Positions 48,118-57,139 of a DNA stretch of 64,000 nucleotides are shown here, piece by piece. Source of the stretch: Thioalkalivibrio sp. AKL19 (lineage in GTDB: Bacteria > Pseudomonadota > Gammaproteobacteria > Ectothiorhodospirales > Ectothiorhodospiraceae); NCBI RefSeq assembly GCF_000420165.1, contig NZ_ATUK01000011.1, positions 124,001 through 188,000 of the forward strand, written 5' to 3'. The notes beneath the pieces were generated by a model. It saw only the letters and a program-made list of their open reading frames with translations. It was not told the origin of the DNA and did not search any database. A program made the translations under genes and the position numbers. The number at the start of each line of letters is the position of its first letter. The first letter of the stretch is position 1.

Positions 48118-49638
48118 ATGGAAAAGATCGTTCAAGAGCTCTGGCAGCATATTCGGTCCACTTGGCGCAAGCGCTGGTGGATTCTGCCCATTGCATGGCT
48201 GGTCAGTCTTGGCGGCTGGGCCTATGCCCACAACCTGCCGGATACCTATCAGGCAGATGCCCGGGTCTATGTGAATACCCAGTCGGTTCTGGATCCGCTG
48301 CTGCGCGGCATGACGGTGCGGCCGAACACCGAACAGCGGTTGCGCATGATCACCCGTACCCTGCTTAGCCGCGACAACCTCGAGGAGATTGCCCGCGAGA
48401 GCGATCTCGACGTGCTGACCGGCAACTCCAGCCTGGATGCCCAGGTGGCGTTGCTGCGTTCCCGCCTGGCCCTGGAAGGGGGCGAGCGCGACAACATCTA
48501 CAGCGTGCGTTTCCGCCACAGCAACCCGGAGGTGGCCTACCGGGTCGTCCGCGAGACGGTGGACCTGTTCATGGCGCGTGGCATGGGGGACTCGCGTCTC
48601 GATCTCACAACCTCGCAGGCCTTCATCGAACGCCAGCTCGAGAACTACGAGCGGCAACTGCAGGAGAAGGAGGCCGAGATCGAGCAATTCAAGCGCGACA
48701 ACGCGCGCTTCCTCAGCGGTGACGGAAATTTTTATTCGCGTCTCGAACGCACCCGTGACCAGCTGCAGGAAGCACGCCTGCAACAGCGGGAAGCGCAGAG
48801 CCGGCTGCAATCCCTGATGCGGCGCGCCGGTACCGGGCCGGGGAGCTACGAAAACGCGGAGCTGGACCGGCGTATCAGCGACCTGCAGCAAAGCATCGAT
48901 TCGATGCGGCTGCGCTACACCGACGAGCATCCGGACCTGATCTCGTCACGGCGCATTCTGGAGGAGCTGGAGGCGCGTCGTGAACAAGAGGCGCAGAACC
49001 CGCAGGCCATCCGGCGCCCGGGCAGCGGTAACGAGACGCTGCAGAATGCGATCTCCCAAACCGAGAGCGAGATTGCGTCGCTGACCACGCGCATCGCCGA
49101 ATTCGAGGACCGGGTGGAACGGCTCGAGGGCGATGTCGATCGGGCGCCGGCGGTGGAATCCGAGCTGACCTCCCTGACCCGCAATTATGACGTCCTGCGC
49201 AATTCCTATCGCCAGCTGCAGGATCGCCGGGAACAGGCGGTCATGTCGGGGGCCGTCGAAAGCCAGACCGACGCGGTCGACTTCCGCGTGCTCGAACCAC
49301 CGCGTCAGCCGACGGCCCCGGCCTCGCCGGATCGCCCGATGCTGGCCACGGCGGTGCTCCTGGTTGGCCTCGGCGCAGGGACCGGTTTCGCGTTCCTGCT
49401 CTCGCAGTTGCGCCGGACGATCAGCAGCAGCCAGCAGCTGGCGGCGGTCACCGGTCGCCCGGTCCTGGGCAGCGTCTCGCGGGTGCGCACGCCGATGACC
49501 CGCCATCGCCGCCTGTCCGAGCTGGCGGTGTTCTCCGCCGCCCTGGGTACGCTGGTACTGGTTTATGTCGTGGTCATGGTGCTCTACGCGACGGGCTCGG
49601 AATTCCTTCTGGACGAGCTCATGGGCGTGCTCCGATGA
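48118..49638 (+). CDS. XrtA-system polysaccharide chain-length determinant (Wzz/GNVR type)
   Basis: Inner-membrane co-polymerase that sets exopolysaccharide length; 506 aa. An N-terminal membrane helix (WWILPIAWLVSLGGWAYA) is followed by a long periplasmic coiled coil (about 150-400, with QLQEKEAEIEQFKRDNARF and ISQTESEIASLTTRIAEFEDR as clear heptads, separate segments), a GNVR-like segment, and C-terminal helices (MLATAVLLVGLGAGTGFAFLL, LGTLVLVYVVVMVLYATG). This is the PEP-CTERM chain-length family layout. ATG 48118. It heads the plus-strand operon. Confidence 0.92.
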   Translation: MEKIVQELWQHIRSTWRKRWWILPIAWLVSLGGWAYAHNLPDTYQADARVYVNTQSVLDPLLRGMTVRPNTEQRLRMITRTLLSRDNLEEIARESDLDVLTGNSSLDAQVALLRSRLALEGGERDNIYSVRFRHSNPEVAYRVVRETVDLFMARGMGDSRLDLTTSQAFIERQLENYERQLQEKEAEIEQFKRDNARFLSGDGNFYSRLERTRDQLQEARLQQREAQSRLQSLMRRAGTGPGSYENAELDRRISDLQQSIDSMRLRYTDEHPDLISSRRILEELEARREQEAQNPQAIRRPGSGNETLQNAISQTESEIASLTTRIAEFEDRVERLEGDVDRAPAVESELTSLTRNYDVLRNSYRQLQDRREQAVMSGAVESQTDAVDFRVLEPPRQPTAPASPDRPMLATAVLLVGLGAGTGFAFLLSQLRRTISSSQQLAAVTGRPVLGSVSRVRTPMTRHRRLSELAVFSAALGTLVLVYVVVMVLYATGSEFLLDELMGVLR

Positions 49639-49753
49639 CGGGCCCCGTGGCCTTCGCGGCGGCGTGCTCCGGCAATCCGGGGACGCGCCGACTATCTTTC
49701 AGGCAACGGGCCGGCTCGAAGAAGCCGGTGGCCGGCAGGGGGCTTACAGCGCA

Positions 49754-50650
49754 ATGAGCATTATCGAGAAGGCACTGGACAAGAACCGGGCGCGCCAACC
49801 GGCCCCCGAAGCAGCGACGGAACCGGCAGCCGTTCACGAAGCCGCCCCGGACCAGCACCAACCATGGCAAGAGCCGGTGTCGCAGGCGGTCAACATCGAC
49901 TTCGCATGGCTGCGCAAGCAGGGGCTCATCGTACCGGGTGATCAGCGCTCCAGCGTGGCGGAAGAGTTCCGCATGATGAAGCGCCCGCTGCTGAACAATG
50001 CGTTCGGACGACATGCCGCGATGCGCGTGCCGAAGGGCCGGCTGATCATGATCACCAGCGCCCTGCCGGGCGAGGGCAAGACCTTCACGAGCGTGAACCT
50101 GGCCCTGAGCATGGCGATGGAGCTGGAACGCACGGTATTGCTGGTGGACGCCGATGTGGCGCGACCGTCCATACCCTATGCCCTCGGCTTCCAGGCCGAC
50201 CTCGGGCTGATGGATGTGCTCAGTGAACCGGATGTCGAGATCCCCGATGTCCTGCTGCGCACCAGTGTGGAGAACCTGACGGTGTTGCCCGCTGGTCGCC
50301 CGCATGGGCGCTCGACCGAGATCCTGGCGAGCGACGTGATGCGCGATCTGATCGACGACCTCCATGACCGGTACGAAGACCGGATCATCCTGTTCGACTC
50401 CCCGCCGCTGCTCGCCACCAGCGAGCCGGGGGTGCTGGCGACCCATATGGGACAGGTCGTGATGGTGGTGGAGGCCGATCGCACGCCGGCCAGCACGGTC
50501 GAACGAGCCATGCACCAGCTGGATTCCTGCGGTGTGGTGCTGACCTCCCTCAACCGCGCGACGCCCGGTCTCGGCCTCGGGGGGCAATACTATGGCGGCA
50601 GCTATTATGGCAGCGAGCGTGAGCATGGGCCCGGCGCCCCGGCCCGCTAG
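49754..50650 (+). CDS. XrtA-associated tyrosine-protein autokinase (BY-kinase)
   Basis: Cytoplasmic bacterial tyrosine kinase partner of the chain-length protein, 298 aa. Start segment MSIIEKALDKNRARQ is characteristic of the family. Walker A MITSALPGEGKTFTSVNLAL, Walker A' LLVDADVARPS, Walker B IILFDSPPLL. A C-terminal tyrosine cluster (GGQYYGGSYYGSERE) is the autophosphorylation tail that controls polymer length. ATG 49754. The next gene starts inside this gene's 3' end. Confidence 0.93.
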   Translation: MSIIEKALDKNRARQPAPEAATEPAAVHEAAPDQHQPWQEPVSQAVNIDFAWLRKQGLIVPGDQRSSVAEEFRMMKRPLLNNAFGRHAAMRVPKGRLIMITSALPGEGKTFTSVNLALSMAMELERTVLLVDADVARPSIPYALGFQADLGLMDVLSEPDVEIPDVLLRTSVENLTVLPAGRPHGRSTEILASDVMRDLIDDLHDRYEDRIILFDSPPLLATSEPGVLATHMGQVVMVVEADRTPASTVERAMHQLDSCGVVLTSLNRATPGLGLGGQYYGGSYYGSEREHGPGAPAR

Positions 50651-52139
50651 TGGCCGGCGCCAGGGGGCAGCCCGCCGATGGCTGCTCGGTACGGCCGGGA
50701 TCGCGCTGCTGGCTCCCGGTGGTGCGCTGGCCGTCGACTGGACGTTCACCCCGCGGGTCACGGTGTCGGCCGAGGTGACCGACAACGTCCGCCTGGCCCC
50801 GCGAGGCCAGGAGAAAGCGGACCTGATCGTCACCACCAGCCCCGGGTTTACCCTGCAAGGGGATGGTGCGCGCAGCGACACCCGCATCGATTACCGCATG
50901 AACTCGCGCTTTAATGCCGACGACCCGTTCGAGGGCCGCACGACGCACATCCTGCGCGGGCGCACCAACTGGGAATTGGTGGACGACACCTTTTTTGTCG
51001 ATGCCGGGGCCTCGCGCACCGAGCAGGTGGCGTCGATTCTCGACCCGGTGGGCATTGGTGGCAGTACCCCGCGCGATAACCTGCGGGAGACCACGACCTA
51101 CAGCGTCTCGCCGATGTTGCGGACCCGCTACGGCAGTTTTGCCACACAGGAGGTCCGCTACACCTATGGCGAGACCCTGAACCACCGAAGCAATATCCAG
51201 GACAGCGACTATCACCGGGGCGAATACGTGCTCAACAGCGGGACCGCTTTCAACCGCCCGTTCTGGCAGGTCGCTGCCTCCTACGACAAGGAACGTTTCG
51301 AGGAAGGCCTGGAGGGTGAGTTCGGACAGGTCAGCGGGACACTTGGCTATCGTTTCGGCCGATCCCTGCGTCTGTTCGGCGTGGTGGGCGAGGACTTCAA
51401 TAATTTCGAGACGACGCGCGAGGAAAACGACGGGAGTTTCTGGCAGGTCGGTGCGGGCTGGGCCCCGACCCGGGTGACCAACATCGAGGCGCGTTACGGC
51501 GAGCGCTATTTCGGCAAGAACCGCGCGCTGTCCGTGAGTCATCGCAGTCGCCGCGCGACCTATCGCCTCAGCTACGACGAAGGGGTGAGTTCGACCCGGC
51601 AGCGCCGTCAGGGTCCCTTTGCCCAGCTGGCGGAGGATGCGCAGTTCATGACCATCGACGAGTTGCTGGAGAACTACACCCTGGAGGAGATCTTCCTGTT
51701 TGCCCTCAATCCGCAGCTGGGCGACGAGGCCTTCGTTGAAGGCTTCTTCTTTACCCGTAGCTGGCGTGCGGGCTGGAGCTATGACACCGGCCGCAGTGTA
51801 TTCGGAGTCAATCTGGTGCAGACCGAGCGTGAGTCCGAGACCCAGACCAATGTCGGACTGTTCGAGGACAACCGGACCCAGCGCGCGGCCAATGCCTTCT
51901 GGCAATGGCGGTACGGGCCGCGCACGACGTCCCTGGTGAGCACCGGCGTCATCCGGACCGATTTCGACGACAGCGATCGCGAGGACGACCTCTGGTACCT
52001 GCGAGCCAGTGTCAGCCGACAGCTGACCCCGGATACCACCGCGAGCCTGGCCGTCCGGCACCAGCGCCGGGAGTCGAACAGCGCGGACAACGAGTATCGC
52101 GAGAACGCGATCATCGGCACGCTGACCAAGGAGTTCTGA
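50592..52139 (+). CDS. PEP-CTERM system-associated outer-membrane protein (TIGR03016 type)
   Basis: 515-residue predicted beta-barrel: signal sequence after a long basic start (WLLGTAGIALLAPGGALAVD), then repeated beta strands from FTPRVTVSAEVTDNVRL to the end, finishing ENAIIGTLTKEF with a terminal Phe. It is likely the secretion channel or an outer-membrane partner of the exopolysaccharide system. If ATG 50592 is the start, the gene overlaps the kinase by 59 nt; in-frame ATG 50607 and 50625 give shorter overlaps and a more normal signal peptide. Start therefore uncertain, family call firm by context. Confidence 0.85.
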   Translation: MAAAIMAASVSMGPAPRPASGRRQGAARRWLLGTAGIALLAPGGALAVDWTFTPRVTVSAEVTDNVRLAPRGQEKADLIVTTSPGFTLQGDGARSDTRIDYRMNSRFNADDPFEGRTTHILRGRTNWELVDDTFFVDAGASRTEQVASILDPVGIGGSTPRDNLRETTTYSVSPMLRTRYGSFATQEVRYTYGETLNHRSNIQDSDYHRGEYVLNSGTAFNRPFWQVAASYDKERFEEGLEGEFGQVSGTLGYRFGRSLRLFGVVGEDFNNFETTREENDGSFWQVGAGWAPTRVTNIEARYGERYFGKNRALSVSHRSRRATYRLSYDEGVSSTRQRRQGPFAQLAEDAQFMTIDELLENYTLEEIFLFALNPQLGDEAFVEGFFFTRSWRAGWSYDTGRSVFGVNLVQTERESETQTNVGLFEDNRTQRAANAFWQWRYGPRTTSLVSTGVIRTDFDDSDREDDLWYLRASVSRQLTPDTTASLAVRHQRRESNSADNEYRENAIIGTLTKEF

Positions 52140-52142
52140 GGC

Positions 52143-53222
52143 ATGTACGAGGAATTCTACGGTTTCACCGGTCGGCCCTTCGCCCTGAGCCCCGACCCGC
52201 GCTTTTTCTATGCCAGCAAGGGCCATAGTCGGGCAATGGCGTATCTCGAATACGGCGTGCAGCTGGAGGAAGGCTTCATCGTTATTACCGGCGAGGTCGG
52301 GGCCGGCAAGACGACCCTGGTGCGCAGCCTGTTCGAGACCCTGAGTGACAAGCCGCTGGTGGCGGCGCAGCTGGTCAGCACCCAGCTGGATGCGGAAGAC
52401 TTGCTGCGTTCGGTCTGTCTCGCGTTCGGACTGGACGATGCCCCCAGTCACAAGGCCGGCCAGCTGCGCCGTCTGGAGACCTTCCTGCACGACACGCGAG
52501 CCCGGGGCCAGCGCGCGCTGCTGGTGGTCGACGAGGCGCAGAACCTGGGCCCCGATGCCGTCGAGGAGCTGCGCATGCTGTCCAATTTCCAGGGCGAGGA
52601 CGGGCCGCTGCTGCAGAGCTTCCTGCTCGGGCAGCCGGAATTCCGGCGCCTGCTGCGGAGCGAGGACATGCAGCAGCTGCGCCAGCGGGTGATCGCGACC
52701 TACCACCTGGGGCCGATGGACGAAGACGATACCCGGGCCTACGTCGAGCACCGGCTCGCCCGAGTCGGCTGGAACGAGCGGCCGCATTTCGACGACGACA
52801 TCTGGGCACGCATCCACGACTACACCAGCGGCATCCCGCGCAAGGTAAACACCTTCTGTGACCGCCTGCTGCTGATGGGGTACCTGGAGGAATGTACCGA
52901 CCTGGATGCCGCGCGGGCGCAGCAGGTGATCGACGAGATCGAGGAAGATCTGGAAGGGGTCCTGCTGGATGAGGGGCCGTCTGCCTCGGTACGCCCCGCA
53001 GACGGGGCGGACGCGGGTGGTCTGGATGACCGCCTGGTGGCCAGTCAGGTCTCCATGCTGCGGATCGAGCAGGATATCGAGGCACTGGAGGAACGCCTGC
53101 AGCGGATCGAGCGCAATCTCCTGGTCAACTTCCGGGCGACCCAGGAGGTGCTGAAGATCGTGCGCGACGAGGGCTACGAAACGGCGTCGCTGGCGCCGGT
53201 TTCCAGTGCCGCGCAGTCGTAG
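52143..53222 (+). CDS. XrtA-associated ATPase (ExeA/GspA-like AAA)
   Basis: 359 aa. Opening MYEEFYGFTGRPFALSPDPRF is typical of ExeA-like ATPases in PEP-CTERM loci. Walker A ITGEVGAGKTTLVRSL, Walker B ALLVVDEAQNLGPDAVEEL, a sensor-like SFLLGQPEFRRLL, and the Arg-rich LRQRVIATYHLGPM. After residue 270 an acidic linker leads to a C-terminal coiled coil (IEALEERLQRIERNLL). Start 3 bp after the preceding stop. Probably energises assembly or export of the polymer. Confidence 0.92.
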   Translation: MYEEFYGFTGRPFALSPDPRFFYASKGHSRAMAYLEYGVQLEEGFIVITGEVGAGKTTLVRSLFETLSDKPLVAAQLVSTQLDAEDLLRSVCLAFGLDDAPSHKAGQLRRLETFLHDTRARGQRALLVVDEAQNLGPDAVEELRMLSNFQGEDGPLLQSFLLGQPEFRRLLRSEDMQQLRQRVIATYHLGPMDEDDTRAYVEHRLARVGWNERPHFDDDIWARIHDYTSGIPRKVNTFCDRLLLMGYLEECTDLDAARAQQVIDEIEEDLEGVLLDEGPSASVRPADGADAGGLDDRLVASQVSMLRIEQDIEALEERLQRIERNLLVNFRATQEVLKIVRDEGYETASLAPVSSAAQS

Positions 53223-53237
53223 CGGCCGAGGCCTGAC

Positions 53238-54143
53238 ATGCAGACGCAAAGTCCCGATCGGCCCAACGCCCTGACCGTCGATGTGGAGGATTACTTCCAG
53301 GTCTCGGCCTTGGCCCCGCGCATCCCGCGCGATACCTGGGACACCCGCGAATGCCGGATCGAGCGCAACCTTGATCGCATCCTCGAGCTGTTCGATCAGA
53401 GCGGCGCGCAGGCGACCTTCTTCACCCTCGGCTGGATCGCCGAGCGTTACCCGTATGCGATCCGCCGCATCGTCGACGCCGGCCATGAGCTGGCGAGTCA
53501 CGGCTACGGCCACGAGCGGGTCACGGATCTGGCGCCCGCGGCCTTCCGCGCCGATATCGAGCGCGCCCAACGCATCCTCGAAGACCTCTCCGGAGCCCCG
53601 GTCCGCGGTTATCGCGCACCCAGCTTCTCGATCGGCGAGGGCAATCTCTGGGCGCTGGAGGTGCTGCGCGAGGCGGGACTGGAGTACAGCTCGAGTATCT
53701 ACCCGGTGCATCACGATCACTACGGTATGCCGAAGGCCCCGCGACACCCGCATCGCCCGATGCCCGCCGGGGTCCTGGAGCTGCCCCCGGCGACCCTCCG
53801 CATGGGCGGGCGCAACCTGCCGGCGGCCGGTGGCGGCTATTTCCGGTTGCTGCCCTACGTGATGTCGCGCGGGGCCCTTCGGCGTATCGGGGCGCTGGAC
53901 GGAATGCCGGCGGTTTTCTACTTCCACCCCTGGGAGATCGATCCCGATCAGCCGCGGGTGTCCGGGCTCGGGGCGCGGAGCCGTTTCCGGCACTACGTGA
54001 ACCTGCACCGTATGGAGTCGCGCCTGAAGCGTCTGCTGCAGGACTTTCGCTGGGATCGCATGGACCGCGTGTTTGCCGCGGAACTGGCGGCACCCGGGGA
54101 CCATGCAAGAGTGGCAGGGGCAGACAATGTACGAACCGCCTGA
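53238..54143 (+). CDS. XrtA-system polysaccharide deacetylase
   Basis: NodB-fold deacetylase, 301 aa, PEP-CTERM polyde family. Motifs: LTVDVEDYFQVSAL (catalytic Asp-Asp pattern DVED), ATFFTLGWIAERYP, the metal-binding ELASHGYGHERV, RGYRAPSFSI, and VFYFHPWEID with the C-terminal His. No signal peptide, so it may act on cytoplasmic precursors or be membrane-associated. It overlaps the FemAB-like gene by 17 nt. Confidence 0.93.
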   Translation: MQTQSPDRPNALTVDVEDYFQVSALAPRIPRDTWDTRECRIERNLDRILELFDQSGAQATFFTLGWIAERYPYAIRRIVDAGHELASHGYGHERVTDLAPAAFRADIERAQRILEDLSGAPVRGYRAPSFSIGEGNLWALEVLREAGLEYSSSIYPVHHDHYGMPKAPRHPHRPMPAGVLELPPATLRMGGRNLPAAGGGYFRLLPYVMSRGALRRIGALDGMPAVFYFHPWEIDPDQPRVSGLGARSRFRHYVNLHRMESRLKRLLQDFRWDRMDRVFAAELAAPGDHARVAGADNVRTA

Positions 54144-55194
54144 TCAACGTGCCAGCGGTACCGGTGCCCTGCAGGTCCGGAAGCTGTGTGCGGCCGACCA
54201 TGCGCGCTGGGATGCGTTCGTGGAGCACTGTCCGCAGGCCACCTTCTTCCACCGCGCAGGCTGGTCGACCGTTTTGCGCGAGGCGTTCGGACACGAGACG
54301 CACTTCCTCTATGCCGAGGTGGATGGCGCCATACAGGGCGTGCTGCCGCTGGCCCGTATCCGTTCCCGTCTGTTCGGGGACTCGCTGTCATCGCTGCCGT
54401 TCTGTGTCTACGGTGGTGTGGCCGCAGTCACCGACGGCGCGGCTGCGGCGCTGGATGCCCGAGCACAGGAGCTCGCCCGCAGCCTGAATGTCGATTATCT
54501 CGAGTATCGCCTGCGCGAACCGAGGCACCCGGACTGGCCGACCAAGAGCGAGCTCTACTTCACCTTCCGCCGCCTTCTGGATCCGGATGTCGACGCGAAC
54601 ATGAATGCGATCCCGCGCAAACAGCGGCGCATGGTGCGCAAGGGCATCAAGGCGGGCCTGGTCAGCGAAGTCGAACATGACATCGACCGCTTCTACCCGA
54701 TTTACGCGGCCAATGTCCGGCGCATGGGGACCCCGGTCTTCGGCCCGCATTACTTCCGCACATTGCTCGATGTGTTTGGTGATGATTGCGACGTGTTGAC
54801 GGTGACCCACGAGGGCGAAGCGGTCGCCAGCGTGGTCAGCTTCTGGTTCCGCAACGAGGTGCTGCCCTACTACGGCGCGGGAACCCCGCGCGCCCGCGAA
54901 GTGGCGGGCTACGACTTCCTCTACTGGGAGCTGATGCGCCGTGCCTGCGAGGCGGGCTACCGGGTATTCGATTTCGGCCGCAGCAAGCGCGATACCGGGT
55001 CTTTCAGCTTCAAGAAGAACTGGGGCTTCGAGCCGCAGCCGCTGTACTACGAATACGACCTGGTGCGTGCCCGCGAGATGCCGGACGTCAATCCCCTCAA
55101 CCCGAAGTACCGCTACTTCATCGCCGCCTGGCAGCGCCTGCCGCTGCCCGTGGCCAACTGGCTGGGCCCCAAGATCTCCCGCTCCCTCGGCTGA
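54127..55194 (+). CDS. FemAB-like GNAT protein of the XrtA system
   Basis: 355 aa, of the PEP-CTERM FemAB family (TIGR03019 type). Two GNAT-like halves: first with FFHRAGWSTVLREAFGHETHFLYAE and SLPFCVYGG, second with IPRKQRRMVRKGIKAGL, YYGAGTPRAREVAGYDFLYWE and DFGRSKRDTGSFSFKKNWGFEP. Probably transfers an aminoacyl or acyl group to a lipid or polymer precursor; substrate unknown. ATG 54127 (MYEPPDQRA) is used; an in-frame ATG at 54103 is the alternative. Confidence 0.92.
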   Translation: MYEPPDQRASGTGALQVRKLCAADHARWDAFVEHCPQATFFHRAGWSTVLREAFGHETHFLYAEVDGAIQGVLPLARIRSRLFGDSLSSLPFCVYGGVAAVTDGAAAALDARAQELARSLNVDYLEYRLREPRHPDWPTKSELYFTFRRLLDPDVDANMNAIPRKQRRMVRKGIKAGLVSEVEHDIDRFYPIYAANVRRMGTPVFGPHYFRTLLDVFGDDCDVLTVTHEGEAVASVVSFWFRNEVLPYYGAGTPRAREVAGYDFLYWELMRRACEAGYRVFDFGRSKRDTGSFSFKKNWGFEPQPLYYEYDLVRAREMPDVNPLNPKYRYFIAAWQRLPLPVANWLGPKISRSLG

Positions 55195-55220
55195 GCGAAT
55201 GGAAGGTCAAGGTCAAGTAC

Positions 55221-55363
55221 GTTTAACAGGAAGAAGGGGAGAAAAGAAGGTTTATGGTGTGGGGTTCGGGGAAAAGCTTGGGTTGGGGCAGCCTTTGGCG
55301 TTGGTATTTACCCCAGGCGCCTCAACCCCAGAACTCTTCTCATCTTCTAACCTTCCTGTAAAC
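55221..55363. repeat. Inverted-repeat left flank of GxxExxY cassette
   Basis: GTTTAACAGGAAG (55221-55233) is answered by CTTCCTGTAAAC (55352-55363) in opposite orientation. A third copy, CTTCCTGTGACC (55855-55866), lies just after the GxxExxY gene, so the gene sits between related repeats. The segment is lower in GC than its surroundings. Confidence 0.6.
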
Positions 55364-55429
55364 CGCTCTTTAGCCGAAGCCATGTGAGAGCTGTATCGAA
55401 CCGCACAATGTTGAAGGGACGGGAGCGAA

Positions 55430-55822
55430 ATGGAATTCGACCCGCTTTCGAAGGAAGTGATTGGCGCCGCGATCGAAGTTCATCGAGAGCTGGGCCCGGG
55501 GCTAATGGAATCCGTCTACGAGAAATGTCTTGCCCATGAGCTTCGTGAAAGAGGGATCTGTTGCACCACGCAGGTTTCGATGCCGGTTGCCTACCAAGGC
55601 GAAACCATTGATGTGGGTTACCGCATTGACGTTCTCGTTGAGGAGTGCCTGATGGTTGAACTGAAAAGCGTGGATGAGCTCAGTGGCTTGCACAAGGCGC
55701 AGCTTCTTACCTACATGAAACTTGCGCGAGTCGATACTGGGCTCTTGATCAACTTCAACGCCCCCGTTCTCAAGGACGGGATCCGCCGTCTTGAGCGGCG
55801 CGGTATTTCAACTGGCTCTTGA
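55430..55822 (+). CDS. GxxExxY family protein
   Basis: 130 aa, of the GxxExxY family (name motif seen as GPGLMESVYEKCLAHEL). Further motifs: YRIDVLVEECLMVELKSVDEL (PD-(D/E)xK-nuclease-like DxxV...VELK pattern) and HKAQLLTYMKLARVDTGLLINFN. Function is unproven; the family is known for its patchy spread and repeat-flanked location. ATG 55430 follows GGGAG. It interrupts the exosortase operon between the FemAB and glycosyltransferase genes and has AT-richer codons than its neighbours, so it was probably acquired. Confidence 0.9.
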   Translation: MEFDPLSKEVIGAAIEVHRELGPGLMESVYEKCLAHELRERGICCTTQVSMPVAYQGETIDVGYRIDVLVEECLMVELKSVDELSGLHKAQLLTYMKLARVDTGLLINFNAPVLKDGIRRLERRGISTGS

Positions 55823-55888
55823 AACTCATTCCATGAGCCTTCCCTTCTTCAAATCTTCCTGTGACCAACTGCAGTTGGCAGATGCCTG

Positions 55889-57139
55889 ATGGATGATCTT
55901 TTGTATCTGGTGCACCGGATTCCGTGGCCGCCGAACAAGGGGGACAAGATCCGCTCGCACCATATCCTGCGCTACCTGGCGCAGCACTACCGCGTGCATC
56001 TGGGTACCTTTATCGATGACCCGGTGGATGCCGCCTACCTGCCCGAGCTCAAGGAGCTGTGCACCAGCGTCTGTGCCCGTCCGCTGCCACGCCGGCGCGC
56101 GCAGTTGCGCGCTCTCACGGGGTTCCTGACAGGCGAGCCGCTGACGGTACCGTGGTATCGCGACCGCGAGCTGGCGCGCTGGGTCCGCACCACCCTGACC
56201 CGCCAGCCGGTGGCCTGTGCCGTCGCCTTTTCCTCGGCCATGGCCCAGTACCTGCCGGAAGGAACCGCGCGCACCCGGGTGGTCGACTTCGTGGACGTAG
56301 ATTCCGACAAGTGGACCCAGTACGCGCCGACGCGGCGCTGGCCTATGAGCGCCATATATCGGCGCGAAGGGAGACGGTTGCTGGCATACGAGCGCCAGGT
56401 CGCGCAGGCCAGTGACGCCAGTCTGTTCGTGTCGCCGGCCGAAGCGGACACCTTTCGCGAGCAAGCACCGGAAGTGGCGGACCGGGTGCATGCCCTGAAC
56501 AACGGTGTCGATGCCGCCTTCTTCTCGCCCGATGCGGTTGCGGCACCCGGTCCCTATGCGGACGGGGTGCGCACCGTGGTGTTCTCGGGGGCGATGGATT
56601 ACTGGCCCAATGTCGATGCCGTGATCTGGTTCGCCGACCACGTCCTGCCTGCGCTGCGGCTCGAACATCCCGGTGTGGAGTTCTGCATCGTTGGCAGCCG
56701 GCCGGCCCCGGAGGTGATGGCGCTGGCGGATCGCCCCGGTGTCACGGTGACCGGATTCGTGGACGACGTGCGACCGTGGATCGCGCACGCGACCGTCGTC
56801 ATTGCACCCCTGCGAATTGCCCGTGGGGTGCAGAACAAGGTCCTGGAGGCGATGGCCCTGGCGCGCCCGGTCGTGGCCAGCCCGCAGGCTCTGGAAGGCC
56901 TGGCCGCGATGGCTGGGCGCGAGGTGATCCGTGCCGAGGCCGAACCGGGCGCGTTCCTGCAGGCCGTTTCCGGATATCTGCGTGCACCGGATCCGGCGCT
57001 CGGGCACGCGGCGCGCACCCGGGTGCTGGCGGACTATGACTGGGCGCGCAATCTCGCGCACCTGGGCGAGTTTCTCCGCCTGCACCCCGGCGGGCTTCCC
57101 GGCGCCGAGCCGGTCCCGGAGGCTGCCCATGGACGCTGA
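55889..57139 (+). CDS. XrtA-system glycosyltransferase (TIGR03087 type, GT4 fold)
   Basis: 416 aa. N-terminus LLYLVHRIPWPPNKGDKIRSHHILRYL is the diagnostic opening of this family. The C-terminal GT-B half shows VVFSGAMDYWPNVDAV, FCIVGSRPAPEV, VTVTGFVDDVRPW and the donor-site IARGVQNKVLEAMALARPVVAS. It adds a sugar to the exopolysaccharide unit; sugar unknown. Start ATG 55889 lies 23 bp after the last cassette repeat. It overlaps the XrtA gene by 11 nt. Confidence 0.92.
   Translation: MDDLLYLVHRIPWPPNKGDKIRSHHILRYLAQHYRVHLGTFIDDPVDAAYLPELKELCTSVCARPLPRRRAQLRALTGFLTGEPLTVPWYRDRELARWVRTTLTRQPVACAVAFSSAMAQYLPEGTARTRVVDFVDVDSDKWTQYAPTRRWPMSAIYRREGRRLLAYERQVAQASDASLFVSPAEADTFREQAPEVADRVHALNNGVDAAFFSPDAVAAPGPYADGVRTVVFSGAMDYWPNVDAVIWFADHVLPALRLEHPGVEFCIVGSRPAPEVMALADRPGVTVTGFVDDVRPWIAHATVVIAPLRIARGVQNKVLEAMALARPVVASPQALEGLAAMAGREVIRAEAEPGAFLQAVSGYLRAPDPALGHAARTRVLADYDWARNLAHLGEFLRLHPGGLPGAEPVPEAAHGR

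Noticed and set aside
50550-54104. 1184-aa open frame on the minus strand
   Set aside because: It runs antisense through four well-supported exosortase genes; composition is typical of a high-GC shadow frame.
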